Shown: positions 1 through 11,924, counted from the first letter of the stretch. The stretch is 64,000 nucleotides of DNA from Plectrocnemia conspersa (GCA_009617715.1 VTFK01000329.1:247681-311680); one strand, 5' to 3'. Notes: generated by a model not told the origin, from the letters alone. A program made the numbers and translations.

Positions 1-867
1 TTAAATAACACGGAAATAAATTAACTTATATACATTTTAGCGTGTGTTTGTTATTTTGATATTTCATCACCATTTGGAAAATCGCAATGATTCACAGATT
101 AAGAAAACAAGGTAAAAAAGCTACAATTTAGACAAACTCAATAAGAAAAATTTTTGAAACAAAAAATATTATTGCGCTTAAAAGAATTTCTGAGGAATTA
201 AATCATGAACGAATGTTCTTTTCATTCCTAATATTTTATATAAATTGAAAATGGTTGCAATAGTTACAAACCAGTTTCTTATTATTTAATAATATGTATG
301 TTTAAATGCTTTTATACATTTTTGTATAAACGATTTATAAAAACTATCCATTTATAATACAATATAATTTGCACTCACCAAATTTTTCGGCATCCTTTTT
401 CTGCGTACAACTGTCACGAACACATTTATTTTCACAATTACACTTATACACTCACTATATATTTATTTATATTTATTTTTATTATTACACTATTCCAATA
501 TTTTTTTGATACGTATAAAAACACTCGTCAATATGAGGAGAAATTTCACAACATCTGCACATGTATGATGTATCTTTCCTTATTCCATGTGCAGAATAAA
601 CACAACACTTTTCACATATTTCTCCACACATTTTATTTTTATTCACTCATGATTTTTAAGCTTATCGGAAAGCCTTTCTGGTGGATCGATATCACAGGCA
701 CGGCAAGATGTGGTAGAAACCATTAAATTAGCCTTACGTAAAAAAAATCTGTAAATTAAATTTCACTGTTACGATTCAGATTTTGATTGACACGGAACGA
801 ATTAAACAATGCGCTTGGAAATAAATAAAAAACTACCTTTTTAATATATTCCATTGTTTTTTTTAAT

Positions 868-916
868 ATTCGGTAACTAGGTAATGATCGTGCCGATCAT
901 TACCTAGTTACCGAAT
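868..916. repeat. 23-bp perfect inverted repeat (hairpin)
   Basis: Bases 868-890 and 894-916 are exact reverse complements, separated by the three bases TGC. The arms start ATTCGGTAACTAGG. A perfect 23-bp stem with a 3-base loop is unlikely by chance even in AT-rich DNA, and these arms are not simple AT repeats. It could be a foldback insertion, a replication-slippage palindrome or part of a small hairpin RNA; nothing nearby decides between these. Confidence 0.9.
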
Positions 917-1862
917 TTATTTATTATAATCCATTATACATTGAGGCTTGTGTATTGTAAATCTGGTCGTTCTGTTTGTTTTTTCCGTGTCTATTAGAAG
1001 TAAATATTATTTTAAAATTTTCTTTTCTAAATTTGGATAAGCATTGCATCTTTTCTGGAATGTTTTATTTGTAGGAGCCTTAATTTTATTTTTTTGAGAG
1101 ACTCTGGCAGACTCCTATTTTTCAAAATAGTTTCACAATGTTTTGTTTTTCGTAAAAATAAATATTTTGCGAGTAAAACGCTATTATAAAATTTTTCAGC
1201 ATAATAAGCACGGTGCCACTTGTCCAGACATTCATCACCGTGTTAACGAATCTTCTTAGATGACGTAATGAGTGCAGTTGGATCCAAACTGTAGAATCCT
1301 AGCGCAGGATTAGAAGATCTGGAGGGAAATCTTAGAAGAGGCGAATACAGACCCTGGATTGTTGAACTAAAAATAAATAAGTGAGTTTATTATTATATTT
1401 ATATTATTTTAAAATACCAGGGGAGGTACCAAATTTTTTTAATATACGGTGTAGTACCATAAACTTTAGAAACCACTACCTTAATAGCATTTTTTGACGT
1501 ACGAATTGCTGTTCACAGATCCGTACCATTTAGATATAAAAATTAAGCTAATTTTACATCATTGAAATAACGATAAATTTCGAGTGTTTACCTGAAGGTT
1601 TTCAGGCTGTGAAGTGGGTGCTTCGTGGCATCGCTTAACTTTGCTAATTCAACGAAAGGCGATACCGCGTTTTGATCGCGATAAATTCGCAAATTGCGTT
1701 ATAAATAATAATACACGGTAATCCAAGAAAGAATTTATGATATTTCGATAGCGACGGGATAAAGGTATTGCAGAGGCTTGGGAATCTATGGCATATACAT
1801 AGCATAGCTATGAGAGTATAGATAGCATTGAGTGGTCATAATTAAATTTTGCTCTGCCCGAT

Positions 1863-1919
1863 GATTTATAGCTGCGGATTACTGGCGGAAAAGTGGCGTA
1901 GGATCGGATATAAATTCGG
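1863..1919 (+). repeat. dispersed ~57-bp repeat, diverged copy 1
   Basis: This stretch resembles 19024-19080 (same strand) and, more weakly, 16902-16965 (opposite strand). Shared landmarks are a GATTWAT start, a GCGG then CTGGCGGWAAA block, and a GATC-ATATAAA end. The TATA-like end suggests a piece of a promoter-bearing repeat. Copy 1 is the most diverged, so the assignment is tentative. Confidence 0.45.
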
Positions 1920-2352
1920 ATAGTAATTAATCAGAACGATCAGACACAACTTTTGGCCGATAAACATTGAACGTTCGGCCATTAATTTTCAAGCTTTTTT
2001 CGAGCGGTAAGCTCGAAAACCGCACGAAGAAGGTTACTTCATTTTTTTCGATGAAAGACAATTTATTATATTCATAAGTACTTGCAGATTATGCTTTATT
2101 ATAAAGCTTTACTTACAAATAAATGCTATGTATATAATAGCGATGTCAAGAACAATTTTTTAACAATGGGAGTTATAAATAAACTGATGAACACGCCTAT
2201 TTTATTTTTGACATTGGATTTTTATTTAAGTACTTGCAATTGATGTGTATTCATTAGACTGGTTTTATAGAGCATTATAGGTATTTTCAAACCGTATACC
2301 AGAATGATGGGTCACATTTAGATTTTAATTCTAATTACGATGAGACTCATCT

Positions 2353-3903
2353 TTGTTATCAATCAAAACCTTTAGTTTGGTTGATATGGAATATGGATTT
2401 AGCAGACTAAAGTCCATTTTTACCTCGGGACCAGATTTTATTCCAGACTACATTCTGAAAGGATGCAAGTCTGGTATTTTACAGCCTCTAAAATTTATAT
2501 TTAATTTAATTTTGAGATCCTCTTGTTTTCCAGAATTGTGGAAATGTTCAAAAGTCACTCCGATTCATAAAAAGGGTCCCAAATCTCAGATTGACAATTA
2601 CAGACCAATATCTTTGATCTCATCACCTGCAAAATTATTTGGAATTGTTTTGCATAAATACATTTTTAATCATTGCAGGTGTAAGCTTCTCGACCAACAA
2701 CATGGTTTCCGTAAGTCTCGATCCACTGTCACTAATCTAATGGTTTTGTCTAACTATGTTTCAAATCATTGGACTCTGGTGTACAAGTGGACGTCATATA
2801 CACAGATTTTAAAAAAGCATTTGATAAAGTTAACCATGCTTTACTTGTAAAAAAGTTATCTAATTTCAGGTTTTCTAAAGATCTCATAAATCTATTCTCA
2901 AATTACTTGATCAATAGATATCAATTCGTCAAGTATAATAACTTTTTTCAGAACGATATAAGACCCCCTACTGGAGTACCCTCAGGGATCCAATTTGGGT
3001 CCATTGTTGTTTTTATTGTTCATTAATGACATAGAAACAGCAATAGAGCATTAAGATTTTTTATTATATGCAGATGACTTGAAAATTTACAAGAAAATGC
3101 ATTCGATTTCTGATTCCCTCGACCTACAGTAGGATCTCAACTCTATATGGAAATGGGCTTGCTATAACCAATTGACTTTCAGTGTAAAGAAATGTCACAC
3201 AATTTCATTTTCGAGATCGTTAACGCCGGCAAAAAATATTCATACCATCTAGGCGGATATTTTCTGGAAAGGTTTTCTTCAACTAAGGATTTAGGAGTGA
3301 CTTTCGAAGAACGTTGGAAATTTAGCCAGTACATTGCAGAGACTCATAGCAAATCCTTAAAAATGCTCGGTTTTATCTTGAGAAATGCGCGCTACTCCAG
3401 AAATACTTTAGTATTGCGCACTCTTTATGATACTCTAGTCCGCAGCATACTAGAAACTAGCTCCATCATTTGGATCTCAGGCGTAATGAATCAATGTAAT
3501 GAATTGAAGCTGGAAAAAGTACAACGTAAATTTCTTCGATATTTACACTTGAAGGAATACGGGTATTATCCGTTCTTGTTTCCCAGTGCTTTTATTTTAG
3601 GAGCCCTGGGATACTCCCAGAAGTGTTTATGTAATTAATCACTTCTGGAAATTGCTCAAGGGCATCGTAGACAATCCTTCAGTGCTCGAGCAGCTTCAAA
3701 TGTGGGCTCCTGAAGGTGGTTATAGTTCTCGATCGCGTCCACTATTCTTACCTGTAAAGTCTAGAACTGGAGCACTTGCCAACTCTTCTCTGGCTAAGGC
3801 TATTCATCTGCTCAATTCTGTCCATAGAAATATTGACATTTTATCTTGCACATATAGAGTTTTGGTTCAGTTCGTATGGGACAATGCACACCTGTTGAGG
3901 TGA
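2353..3903 (+). pseudogene. non-LTR reverse transcriptase, frameshifted
   Basis: Four frames together give one RT-like polyprotein. Frame 1 (2353-2850) carries the N-terminal RT blocks, including SGPDFIPDYI, NYRPISLISSPAKLF and QQHGFRKSRST. A frameshift near 2770 leads into 2769-3026, with the catalytic motif YTDFKKAFD and a damaged GVPSG loop (usual form GVPQGS). The YADD catalytic box is at 3067-3078 in a further frame. Frames 3192-3638 and 3652-3903 hold the C-terminal region, including STKDLGVTFE and a block ending near LSCTYRVLVQFV. Several stops and shifts mean it cannot encode an active enzyme. The endonuclease domain is absent. The family call rests on motif order and on close similarity to the 10.1, 21.4 and 54.8 kb copies. 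Confidence 0.9.
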
Positions 3904-4036
3904 TTTGTGTCTGTTATTTTATCTTGTTTTTTATGTTTTTACTTATATGCTTTTAGTGTGTGTGTAATTATACGTATATGAAATTGTATGTATGCATACT
4001 ATATATTTATATGTATTATGATATATTTATACTTTT

Positions 4037-4079
4037 GACTACCGTGACGCATTAGGTTTACTTGTCAGGTCACGATGGT
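4037..4079 (+). repeat. 3'-terminal stem-loop of a non-LTR element
   Basis: GACTACCGTGAC (4037-4048) pairs with GTCACGATGGT (4069-4079) across a loop of about 20 bases, with one G-U pair and one mismatch. It lies just before the TAAA tail. The same structure occurs at the ends of the copies at 11.9, 23.1, 28.0 and 54.8 kb, so it is probably the 3' recognition structure for the element's RT. Confidence 0.75.
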
Positions 4080-4113
4080 TATCATTTTAATAAATAAATA
4101 AATAAATAAATAT

Positions 4114-6320
4114 GTAACAGTAAATATGTATTACCAGTAAAGTTATATATTCACATGCGTTTCATTGAAATCACAGCCGAAAAGATTTTTATAAAAATAT
4201 TCTAGTATCCATAAAATAATGTGAAATGAACCATTTGTTTGATCAGAGGCATTTTTTGATTATTTTTTTCTATTTAATTTATACATAAATACATATTCTA
4301 CTCAATTTTAGACTATATAAGCACATTAATTTAATTTTTGCAAATTACACTTTTATACAGATTTTATAATTTTATTTAGTGCTTATACAAACATTTATGC
4401 TTATATCATAAAATGTACATTTATTCCAAGTATAATGTTATTTTTAAAATAATTCTGTATCAATTCCGTATCTTCTTTAAATAAGAAGGCAATATTTATT
4501 TATATCAACATATTATTATACAATAGACTACTTTTTTTACTTTACCATTTTAATGAATTTACACATATAATCTTTATTAAAAATACATATTGACACTTTT
4601 TCATATATGTATTTGTATTTTATCTCCTTATATATTTAAAAAAAAAAATATTACTAAATAATACGCAAAAATGTATATTTATTTTTCTACTTTTTATCAC
4701 TTTCGCGTATTATATAAAATACTTTTTAATAAAATGCTTTAATTTATTTTTCTTCTACCACTTATTTAACATAATTAATTAGTATTTAAGTATTAAAATA
4801 ACTACTTTCATGCAAAATAAATAATTGTACCAAACTAATGGTGCAATTTCAATCAGTAAACCAACATAGTGAACGGAGGTCAAATCACTTTCTCGAGGAG
4901 CTCTTACTCCAAATATTTTGATACTGTCTCAATCCATGCCATCTAATAAATTAAATTGAAAATCTATTACGCTTATGCCTTCCTAGCGAGCAAATTGAAT
5001 CTCTTATCTCACCTATTCCCACGGGAGAGCCCCTCTCGCAAACAATTAATGTAGTTTGATGAGCATGAACAAAAAAGGAGGCACTCCGAACGACATATCA
5101 ATCAGCCGCCGGAATCCTTGTAAGTCTTCAATCTACTTCACCGTGAGCCGATGCGTTGATCTCGTTTTATCCTCATCCAAAAGGAGAGCTGGAACGAAGC
5201 TTTCCACCCCACACTACCGTGGAAAGCGTTTTTCTTCTTCTTCCTTTTTTCGACTGCCTCGTAAATTTCTCGTCCCGAAAGCAACACGTACTTTACGGTC
5301 GCAGGTATATATCAGGGGTCCGATACAGACCCCTGGCAAACGTTTTGCCGTGTAATTAAATTTTAAAAGCGTTTAAGCCGCTCACAAGATAAGGTTGCTA
5401 ATTTAAGCGCTCCTAAAACGCTCGACTTGTATTATACGCCTATACAAATATACATACATATATACATGAGTGAAATACGCGCTTGAATTGAACCGTCCTC
5501 GAAGGGGGAAAATGTGTAAGTCTAAAAAGGCTGTTGATATTGCACGGGTCATATACTTTTTCTTCTTCGAAACCTTAAAAACTTATTACTCAACACGTGC
5601 TATTTTTTTTTGTAAAGCACATTTTTATATAAAACGGTTTATTGATAGTGTTTTGGTTTGGCTTATTTAGTCATTTATACGCTAGAAGATTTGTTAAATG
5701 TATATTTTAATGGATAAGTGAGCAAAGATGTTGTAGTGTACGGCTTAGTCTGATAAGGAAAAGTTATTGCATTGGTGATGTTGTAGAATTAGGGGACACT
5801 TTGCAGAAGTTCTTCTAGAATATGTAATTATGTGTCAAAATGAATCTCTTTCTCTGCGTCTCTGTATGTGGTATCGTTCTTTCTGTACCATTTATTTGAT
5901 AAACGAAACTGTTGTATTCGTTTCTAGATTACAAAAAAATTAATAAAAAAGCTTAGCAAAAAATACAAGGGAAACAAAATTAATGGCTTAAAAGTTTTGC
6001 TATAGGGATTAACGTATATGGTTTTGAAAAGTCTGCTGCAGTCATTATATACATCTATTAATTAAGGGTTGTAATTTGACAATTCTTTTTATTGGATTGT
6101 AGGGCATATTTGTTAAATTAATCTACAATCATACCCAATTTATAATTTAAAACTTTTAAAAATTCTTTAATACTCTTATCTATATAATATTTTATTGTAT
6201 CATTTAATTTTAATTTTTCAATGCATTAACAAGATAATTTCACATCCAGAAAATTACATTATTTTGTGATATTTACAGCCTTAGTAATGAATAGGTTTAT
6301 TTTTGATATATTTATTTACT
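4114..6320. other. spacer with a GC-richer block at about 4860-5350
   Basis: No recognisable gene. Open frames at 5056-5355 and 5470-5670 resemble no known protein and lie in different frames of a locally GC-richer stretch, so I do not call them. The 4860-5350 block stands out from the AT-rich surroundings and could be regulatory DNA or an old insertion. Confidence 0.5.
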
Positions 6321-6963
6321 AATAAAGCAAAAACAAGCACAATTCAGCGACAATGTTTTATTATTTATTTTGTTGCTGAATTTGCTAAGTCTTCAATTGA
6401 AGGTTGCTGCTTAGTGCACTTCAAATTGTGGCTGCGTGCAGCAAGTGGTTTGGGAGTTCCAGGAGTGATTTTCTGGTCTGTTGGTGAGGGCGCGTAGCTG
6501 ATTCCTCTGGATGGCTGGTTGTCTGCGTCGCTGGCTCTGCTGTCTGGGCCGTCTCTTGTGGTGCCGATCGTCTGTCTCAAGTGCCGTGGACCGACTGCCC
6601 TCTCCTCGTCGGAATCCGGGCTTATATCCTTAGAGGGATGCACGCTAGCTGACCAATCGCGATTGTACATCGATCTCCTAACCAATCGCTGCAGTGACTT
6701 CATAGAATTCGAGCAATCGGATGTGTATTTCGAAAGCGAGTTTTTTGAATTCTAAGAAAAGGGTTTGCATTGTGGTGATTGATTGCGTCCGTACCGTTTT
6801 GTCACAAATGAGATTCTCTTAACGACCCGTGTTGTGTGGTCAAAATAAAACCCTCTTGTGCCATGATGTTTGTCTCACTGTTAATGAATGAACGTTTTTG
6901 GTCACGGTCATTAACAATGAGACAATCGCCCTTCTAAATGTGCCTATATGTGTGGTCGCCACA
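6321..6963 (-). repeat. LTR-like repeat, copy 1 (solo)
   Basis: Read on the minus strand from 6963, this begins TGTGGCGACCACACATATAG and is closely similar over several hundred bases to 53369-53818 on the plus strand. Both copies contain GGATATAAGCC, a TATA-like element, followed by about 40 bases of GC-richer sequence. The downstream part of this copy has AATAAATAATAAAA, a possible polyadenylation region. The TGT start and promoter/poly(A) order suggest a solo LTR. Flanks TTACT (6316-6320) and GTACT (6964-6968) match at four of five positions, so a target duplication is only suggested. No internal gag or pol lies beside it. The open frame at 6365-6703 on the minus strand lies within the repeat. 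Confidence 0.6.
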
Positions 6964-7363
6964 GTACTGTAAACAACTACATCCGGATACTTAATTATTT
7001 TGATTATCTGTTTGAGGCTTCTAAATTGATTAAACCTTTTGTTGAACTAGTCAATTACGAGTTTACAATATGCTGGTATTGTATATGCATGAGTTTTATT
7101 TAATTTTGTAGTTTTGCTGGTCTTCTCCAAAAGTACTTTTAGTCTCTACATTTTGCTTAAAAATATATTTAATACTTTTGCCAAAACCTTATAATCTTAA
7201 GTTTAGTTCATTAATATGAGCAGAGTGATCTGTAAAAATCGTAAATGGGTTAACCCAATTATGCAGAAGAAAATTTTGCCAGATTCTTATCTCAAAGAAA
7301 TATCTGAATTTATAAAAAGCTCACCACAAATCGCTTAAGTACTTATACTCGCCTTTTTTGTAT
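6964..7363. other. AT-rich spacer
   Basis: I see nothing recognisable between the LTR-like repeat and the Jockey remnant. Confidence 0.5.
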
Positions 7364-7600
7364 TTAAATCTCACGGTCAACGCAGCCAATTAGTAATATT
7401 TTTTGAAACACACATGATTTTCCATTTAAAAGTTCATTGTTGAATTTCAGTGATCGAGGTGATTTTTCACTGTTTTTCCAAGTTGCCAAAATTTCAGTGT
7501 TAGCGGCGAATGTTGCTGTAGTGTTGGTTGAAACATTTAGTAGATCATTGGTGTAGAGAATTGAGAGGAGTGGTCGCAGTACACTTCCTTGCGGTACACC
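7364..7600 (-). pseudogene. Jockey RT, C-terminal catalytic part
   Basis: The translation contains GVPQGSVLRPLLSILYTNDL, the conserved RT loop that follows motif A, and then a region where the usual YADD-type box is degraded (AANTEILATW). It is in the same orientation as the 8044-8439 fragment and continues its RT after the Tc1-like insertion. The protein is truncated downstream. Upstream, the same open frame enters the inserted Tc1-like sequence, which makes an accidental chimaeric frame of 113 codons. Confidence 0.75.
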
Positions 7601-7639
7601 AACGTTGATCTTCTTAATTTCTGATCCGCTTTCTGCTAC

Positions 7640-8113
7640 ATTTCTCAACGCTATCCACTTCTGAGGGAACGTTTTGGTTGATTTTTTCATAATCCTGTTA
7701 ACCACAGACTTGGAAATGCCTCCATTGGCTGCTTTGGGAATATTTAATAACCAATAAGAATATCTTCACTTCTGCACATTTCTTTGGGGACGTGTCTGAA
7801 GACCTGGTCATACTTAAAAACACAGTTTTGATTTAGATAAACTGTTAAATATCGTTAAAATAATTATTATACATTTATTTATAAGACTCTCGATTACGTG
7901 TTTTCACAAAAATGTTAATTACGTGTAAATATTCTTAATTTTTTAACAAATGTAACACTTTTCTAGCACTGCAATTTTAAAAAAGGTCAGTGGTGATATC
8001 AGCAGAAAAAATAACGATGCAATAACCATCAAAACCAATTTATTTAAAAATAGAGGCAATGTAAACATGAAAACCACAAAATATCGGTACTGTCCCTATT
8101 AATTTGGCAACCC
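7640..8113 (-). mobile_element. Tc1-like transposon fragment nested in Jockey RT
   Basis: On the minus strand the insertion starts near 8113 with CAGTGGGTTGCCAAATTAAT, preceded by TA, which fits a Tc1/mariner terminal repeat in a TA target. Further in, the translation includes ISKSVVNRIMKK, like the helix-turn-helix region of Tc1 transposases, followed by a degraded basic stretch. It interrupts the Jockey RT between ALPNNY and VGVPQGS, replacing about 35 expected residues. The right end of the transposon is missing. The family call is moderate because only about 40 residues are readable. Confidence 0.5.
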
Positions 8114-8439
8114 ACTGTACATGCATAATTATTTGGAAGGGCTTTTCGAATTTTGTGGTTCAGTCCGTCATGCCAGATCTTGTCAAATGCTTGCGTAACG
8201 TCAAGAAAGACAGCTGAGCATACGTTCTTTTCTTCTAGTGCTTGTTCTATGTCTTGGGTTATTCGGTGGACTTGATTGATTGATGTCTGAATCCAAAATA
8301 ATGGTTGGGTATTAATTTTCTTTCTTCTATTATGGGTGTTAATCTTTTGAGAATACATTTTTCGAACAATTTGGAGAGCACTGGCAGCAGTGATGTGAGT
8401 ACAATCGGCGGTTTTATTGACTAAGGAATCATTTTCCAT
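8044..8439 (-). pseudogene. Jockey RT, palm N-terminal part
   Basis: The translated fragment carries INQVHRITQDIEQALEEKN followed by CSAVFLDVTQAFDKIWHDGL. This is the RT region just before and including catalytic motif A (the D in FLDV and the D in QAFD). The last about 25 residues of the open frame (from ACTVGCQ) come from the inserted Tc1-like terminal repeat. A premature stop lies upstream. The fragment is not functional. Confidence 0.85.
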
Positions 8440-8880
8440 AGTTGTGGTAAATATTTGATTTGAAATACTGCGTTAAATTTTTAGTGACCTGTACTACTGA
8501 TTTTCTAGGTTGCTCCTTCAAGACCTGTCCAGTGATTAAGTCATAACTTGAGGATCTAATCATGTATTGTACTTCTTTAGCTGTGGCTTTAGAAATATTA
8601 ATTCATGTGTTTTGTAGTGGAGCACTAATGAACGATTGTTCGTTTTTTTCTTCTGAGCTGGGTGTGAAAATGTCAGTTAAGTAATCTGCGTAGAAATCAG
8701 CTTTACTTTGATTGTCTTTGATCCATTTTCCTTGCATATCCCTAAGTGTCGGTGATGGTGGGATGGGATGTTTGATCAATTTCGTAGCTTTTCAAAGCGA
8801 GTAATCTGTGCAACGTTCGGCCGACAGTTCGCTTGAGTAAGTCTTGACTGATTCTGTTTTGATATTTCGAATTTTTTATT

Positions 8881-10109
8881 AATATTTTAGATCTTCATAC
8901 TTCATTTGTGAAGGGCCCGAGTTTTATTAAATAAACTATTATTTAATTCTGGAAATTCTGCATTAGCATACAAATGCAATTAAAAGGAACAAGTTAGCGT
9001 ACAATTGCTTCCATTAAAAAATTCACAAATCCCACATTTGGATGCTCAATCTATCGTCACTGACACAACTTTAGGTCATTGAATTTTATATGTTTTATTC
9101 CCTGATCTACTCGCTGGCATTGATTCTAAAATTGTTTAATGCACGATCGTGTTCCACAAACTAAAGTTTGTATGTATATAGAAACGATACGTGATACTTT
9201 ATAGTATTCTATGTACATGTTTAGGTAGTTAATAGTGCATTAATGATAAAATTACTTAAATATTTAGATATGATATATCTATATGTATTCATATTAAATA
9301 TATTTATATCTGAATTTTTTTAGTGTCCTTAATTTAAATACTAGTATTATATATTATGATTAAATATATATAATTTAATAATATCCATAGTATGAAAAAC
9401 TGCACTAATTGTAATGCTTCAGTTAACAAAGGTCCGCCCTCTGATGAAATCATCAAGCCGAGAGTTAATTTAACCCTTCCGTTATTTTTTTTACTGTGTA
9501 AAAATACACGTATAAATATTATTTTTACATCAGACGTTTCGGGCTGTTGGATCGCATGAAAGGGTCGCTTTCCTTTGGTTGTTTCACACAGCAAAAAAAA
9601 AACTAATTATCTCAAAATTCAAACATGAAAATTTTCATTGTGTATTATAATTTATAACTTTTTTATAAATATGTATGTTTTGTTAAAATAAATGGTATTA
9701 TTAAAATGTGGATGATCTATAGAGGCTCGTCTCTAAATTGCAGGTATCTTGGGGTTTAATAGAGCTGGTTGCAAAGCGCCATTCCCACAAGTTAATCTCC
9801 ATTATCAACGGTGACAAAATGTATTGCAGAGCCTGGTAGTAAGGAATTTGCCTTAATCAAACGCTGGAATTAGACTGTCGGGTTAGAACGCTTTGCAGGA
9901 ATACACACCAGGCTCGTAAATCAACCCTAACGTTTCATTTCGTGCACTTAGCGCGCTAATAATTACGTTTCACTTTTAACAACTATTTACAAGAGATTTA
10001 TTTATTATTATTTTTAATATGGGCATTACCAACTGAAACAAAAAATATGTGCATTACTATTTGTTTTAAACGATAGGTTAAAAAATGTCTTGTAATTTTT
10101 TAATCATAC
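8881..10109. other. spacer with a GC-richer block at about 9730-9960
   Basis: No gene is recognisable. The open frame at 9334-9594 (minus) resembles nothing I know. The 9730-9960 stretch is less AT-rich than its surroundings and could be conserved noncoding DNA. Confidence 0.45.
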
Positions 10110-10130
10110 CAACTGCAATGAAATCAAGAC

Positions 10131-11760
10131 GTGCCGATTTTTTTATCTTCGAAAGTGAGGAACCTCGACGATAAAACATTGGACGGTTCACAAAATATTG
10201 CTGACGGTTTTGCGCAATATTTTTGTTCTGTTTTCAAGGAATATTTTTCGCTTTCTGCTCAGTTGCTTCCTTCTTCATGTTCTTGGTCTTTAGTACTGAC
10301 CATCAAAGAAACTGAGCACTCAGATCTTAAATACGGATTTAATAAATTAAAGACAGGGCGTTCTTCTGGACCTGATTTAATTCCAGATTTTATTTGAAGG
10401 GTTGCGAAGTCAGTCTCGCTGCTCCTCTAAAATGTATTTATGATCTGATTCTCAATACATCATCATTTCCTAATCTATGGAAATGCACAAAAGTCACCCC
10501 TATTTATTAAAAGGGTGACAAATTATATATAAAGAATTATAGACCAGTCGAAGTGTTGTCAGCTCCTGCTAAATTATTTGAAATAATTATTCATAAATAT
10601 CTCTATAATCACTTTCGGCAAGTTTTGTTAGACCAACAGCATGGGTTTCGTCCTGCCCGTTCCACTGTTACTAACTTTCTGTCGTTCACCAAAACGGTGA
10701 CAAGTAGACGTCGTGTATACAGATTTTGAGAAAGTCTTTGACATAGTTTGTCATAGGTTATTATTAAAAAAATTGTCGAACCTCGGTTGCTCGGATAATT
10801 TAACTCGGTTATTCTCGAGTTATTTAAGCAATCGTAGACAGTTTGTAACATATGGTGGCCGATTGTCCAAAGAATATTTTACCCCTTCGGGGGTTCCTCA
10901 AAGATCCAATCTGGGCCCTCTGCTTTTTGTGTTATTTATTAATAACATTAATACAGCAATTACAAATTCAAGTTTTCTTCTGTACGCAGATGATTTAAAA
11001 TTATATAAATGCATTCGATCTGTTGTGGACTCCTTCTCTCTACAAAGTGATTTAGACTCTCTATGGAGATGGGCTTCCGTTAACCGTCTGCCCTTTAGTG
11101 TCGGAATGTGCCATACTGTGTCATTTTCTCGATCCCATTCGCCATCAGCGGTGGTAACATTTTGACTAGAGAAACTTCCACTAAAGATCTCGGAATCACT
11201 TTCGAGAGCAAATGGAGGTTCTCTCTACACATACACGACGTCTGTGATAAATCTTCCAAGATGCTCGGCTTTGTTATGAGGAATGCCTTTCACTTTGACG
11301 ATCCGTCAGTTATTCGCATCCTCTATGACACCTTAGTTCATAGCATTCTTGAATCGGGATCTATAATTTGGAATCCCCGAATAGACAAATATTCCCTTTT
11401 AGTGGAAAAAATTCAAAAAAGGTATTTAAGATACCTTTACAAAAGGACATTTGGTTATTATCCGTACTTATATCCGAGAGCCTTTCTTTCAGGAGCGTTG
11501 AGATATGATTCGCTGAGTTCTCGCAGAAAGCTGTATGTCGCTAAGCATTTTTTCAAATTACTAAAAGGTGTTGTCGACAATCCAGCTGTTCTCGAGGAAT
11601 TCCGGAACATTTTCGAGAATCACGATCGCGTCCTCTTTTGATATCCGCTAGGGCTAGGACGTCCGCACTTGCCGACTCGCCTATAGCTGTGGCCATCCGG
11701 CTCCTTAATACGCTGGCATTACATATTGACCTGTTTAATGTTAGCTATAAGGAGCTGATC
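10131..11760 (+). pseudogene. non-LTR reverse transcriptase, frameshifted
   Basis: Frame 10131-10397 gives the pre-RT linker and SSGPDLIPDFI, then a shift and stops follow. Frame 10713-11165 has motif A (YTDFEKVFD), the loop GVPQRSNLGPLLF (usual GVPQGS, here G to R) and the catalytic box YADD at 10983-10994. A short deletion near 11150 shifts into frame 11108-11641, which holds the C-terminal region with STKDLGITFESKW and a connection-like block. The coding region continues out of frame to about 11760. The changes in the GVPQG loop and the frameshifts make it inactive. Function is inferred from the RT motifs in order. Confidence 0.9.
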
Positions 11761-11880
11761 TAGTTTGTATCATTTCATTTTAATATTTTATATTTTTTTG
11801 TTATGGTTATTATTTTTAAGTATTGTTTTATTTATGTATATATACGTTTTTTTTGTTTTATAAATTTAAAATTTGTTTTT

Positions 11881-11924
11881 GACCATCGTGGCGCATTGGG
11901 GTAACCTGTTAGGCCACGATGGTC
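11881..11924 (+). repeat. 3'-terminal stem-loop of a non-LTR element
   Basis: GACCATCGTGGC (11881-11892) and GCCACGATGGTC (11913-11924) form a perfect 12-bp stem around a 20-base loop. Compared with the family 1 stem, one A-T pair is replaced by G-C on both sides, a compensatory change. Confidence 0.85.

Larger units (their letters stand above)
1..2274. other. AT-rich spacer without a recognisable gene
   Basis: I see no coding region with a recognisable protein. The stretch is mostly low-complexity AT-rich DNA. It contains the 868-916 perfect hairpin, a copy of a dispersed repeat at 1863-1919, and a 9-bp inverted repeat (TTTTCGAGC at 1997-2005, GCTCGAAAA at 2011-2019). Confidence 0.6.
2275..4113 (+). 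mobile_element. non-LTR retrotransposon, 5'-truncated (family 1)
   Basis: The element holds the reverse transcriptase and C-terminal part of a Jockey/CR1-like pol, followed by a 3' UTR. The 3' end has a stem-loop (arms about 4037-4048 and 4069-4079) and a tail of about five AAAT/TAAA units ending near 4113. The endonuclease and 5' region are missing, as expected for incomplete target-primed reverse transcription. The element at 28.0-28.86 kb on the minus strand belongs to the same family. I see no target-site duplication. Confidence 0.88.
7364..8880 (-). mobile_element. Jockey-type non-LTR remnant with nested insertion
   Basis: Read on the minus strand, the segment starts around 8880 with a degraded pre-RT linker (including TLRDMQGKWIKDNQSKADF) and runs through a Jockey-like RT block with ALEEKNVCSAVFLDVTQAFD (8044-8439). 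The RT resumes at about 7600 with VGVPQGSVLRPLLSILYTND and ends near 7364. Between these, about 470 bases are foreign (see 7640-8113). Several stops and shifts interrupt the pol. This family differs from the 10/21/54 kb elements: it has the N-VCSAVFLDV form of motif A, typical of Jockey proper. Confidence 0.8.

Noticed and set aside
5056..5359. Two overlapping short open frames in a GC-richer block
   Set aside because: Overlapping frames with no family resemblance and no splice or start context; composition alone can explain them.
6365..6755. Open frames on both strands near 6.5 kb, and similar ones at 53.5-53.9 kb
   Set aside because: They lie within the LTR-like repeat and are not conserved between its two copies as a common reading frame.
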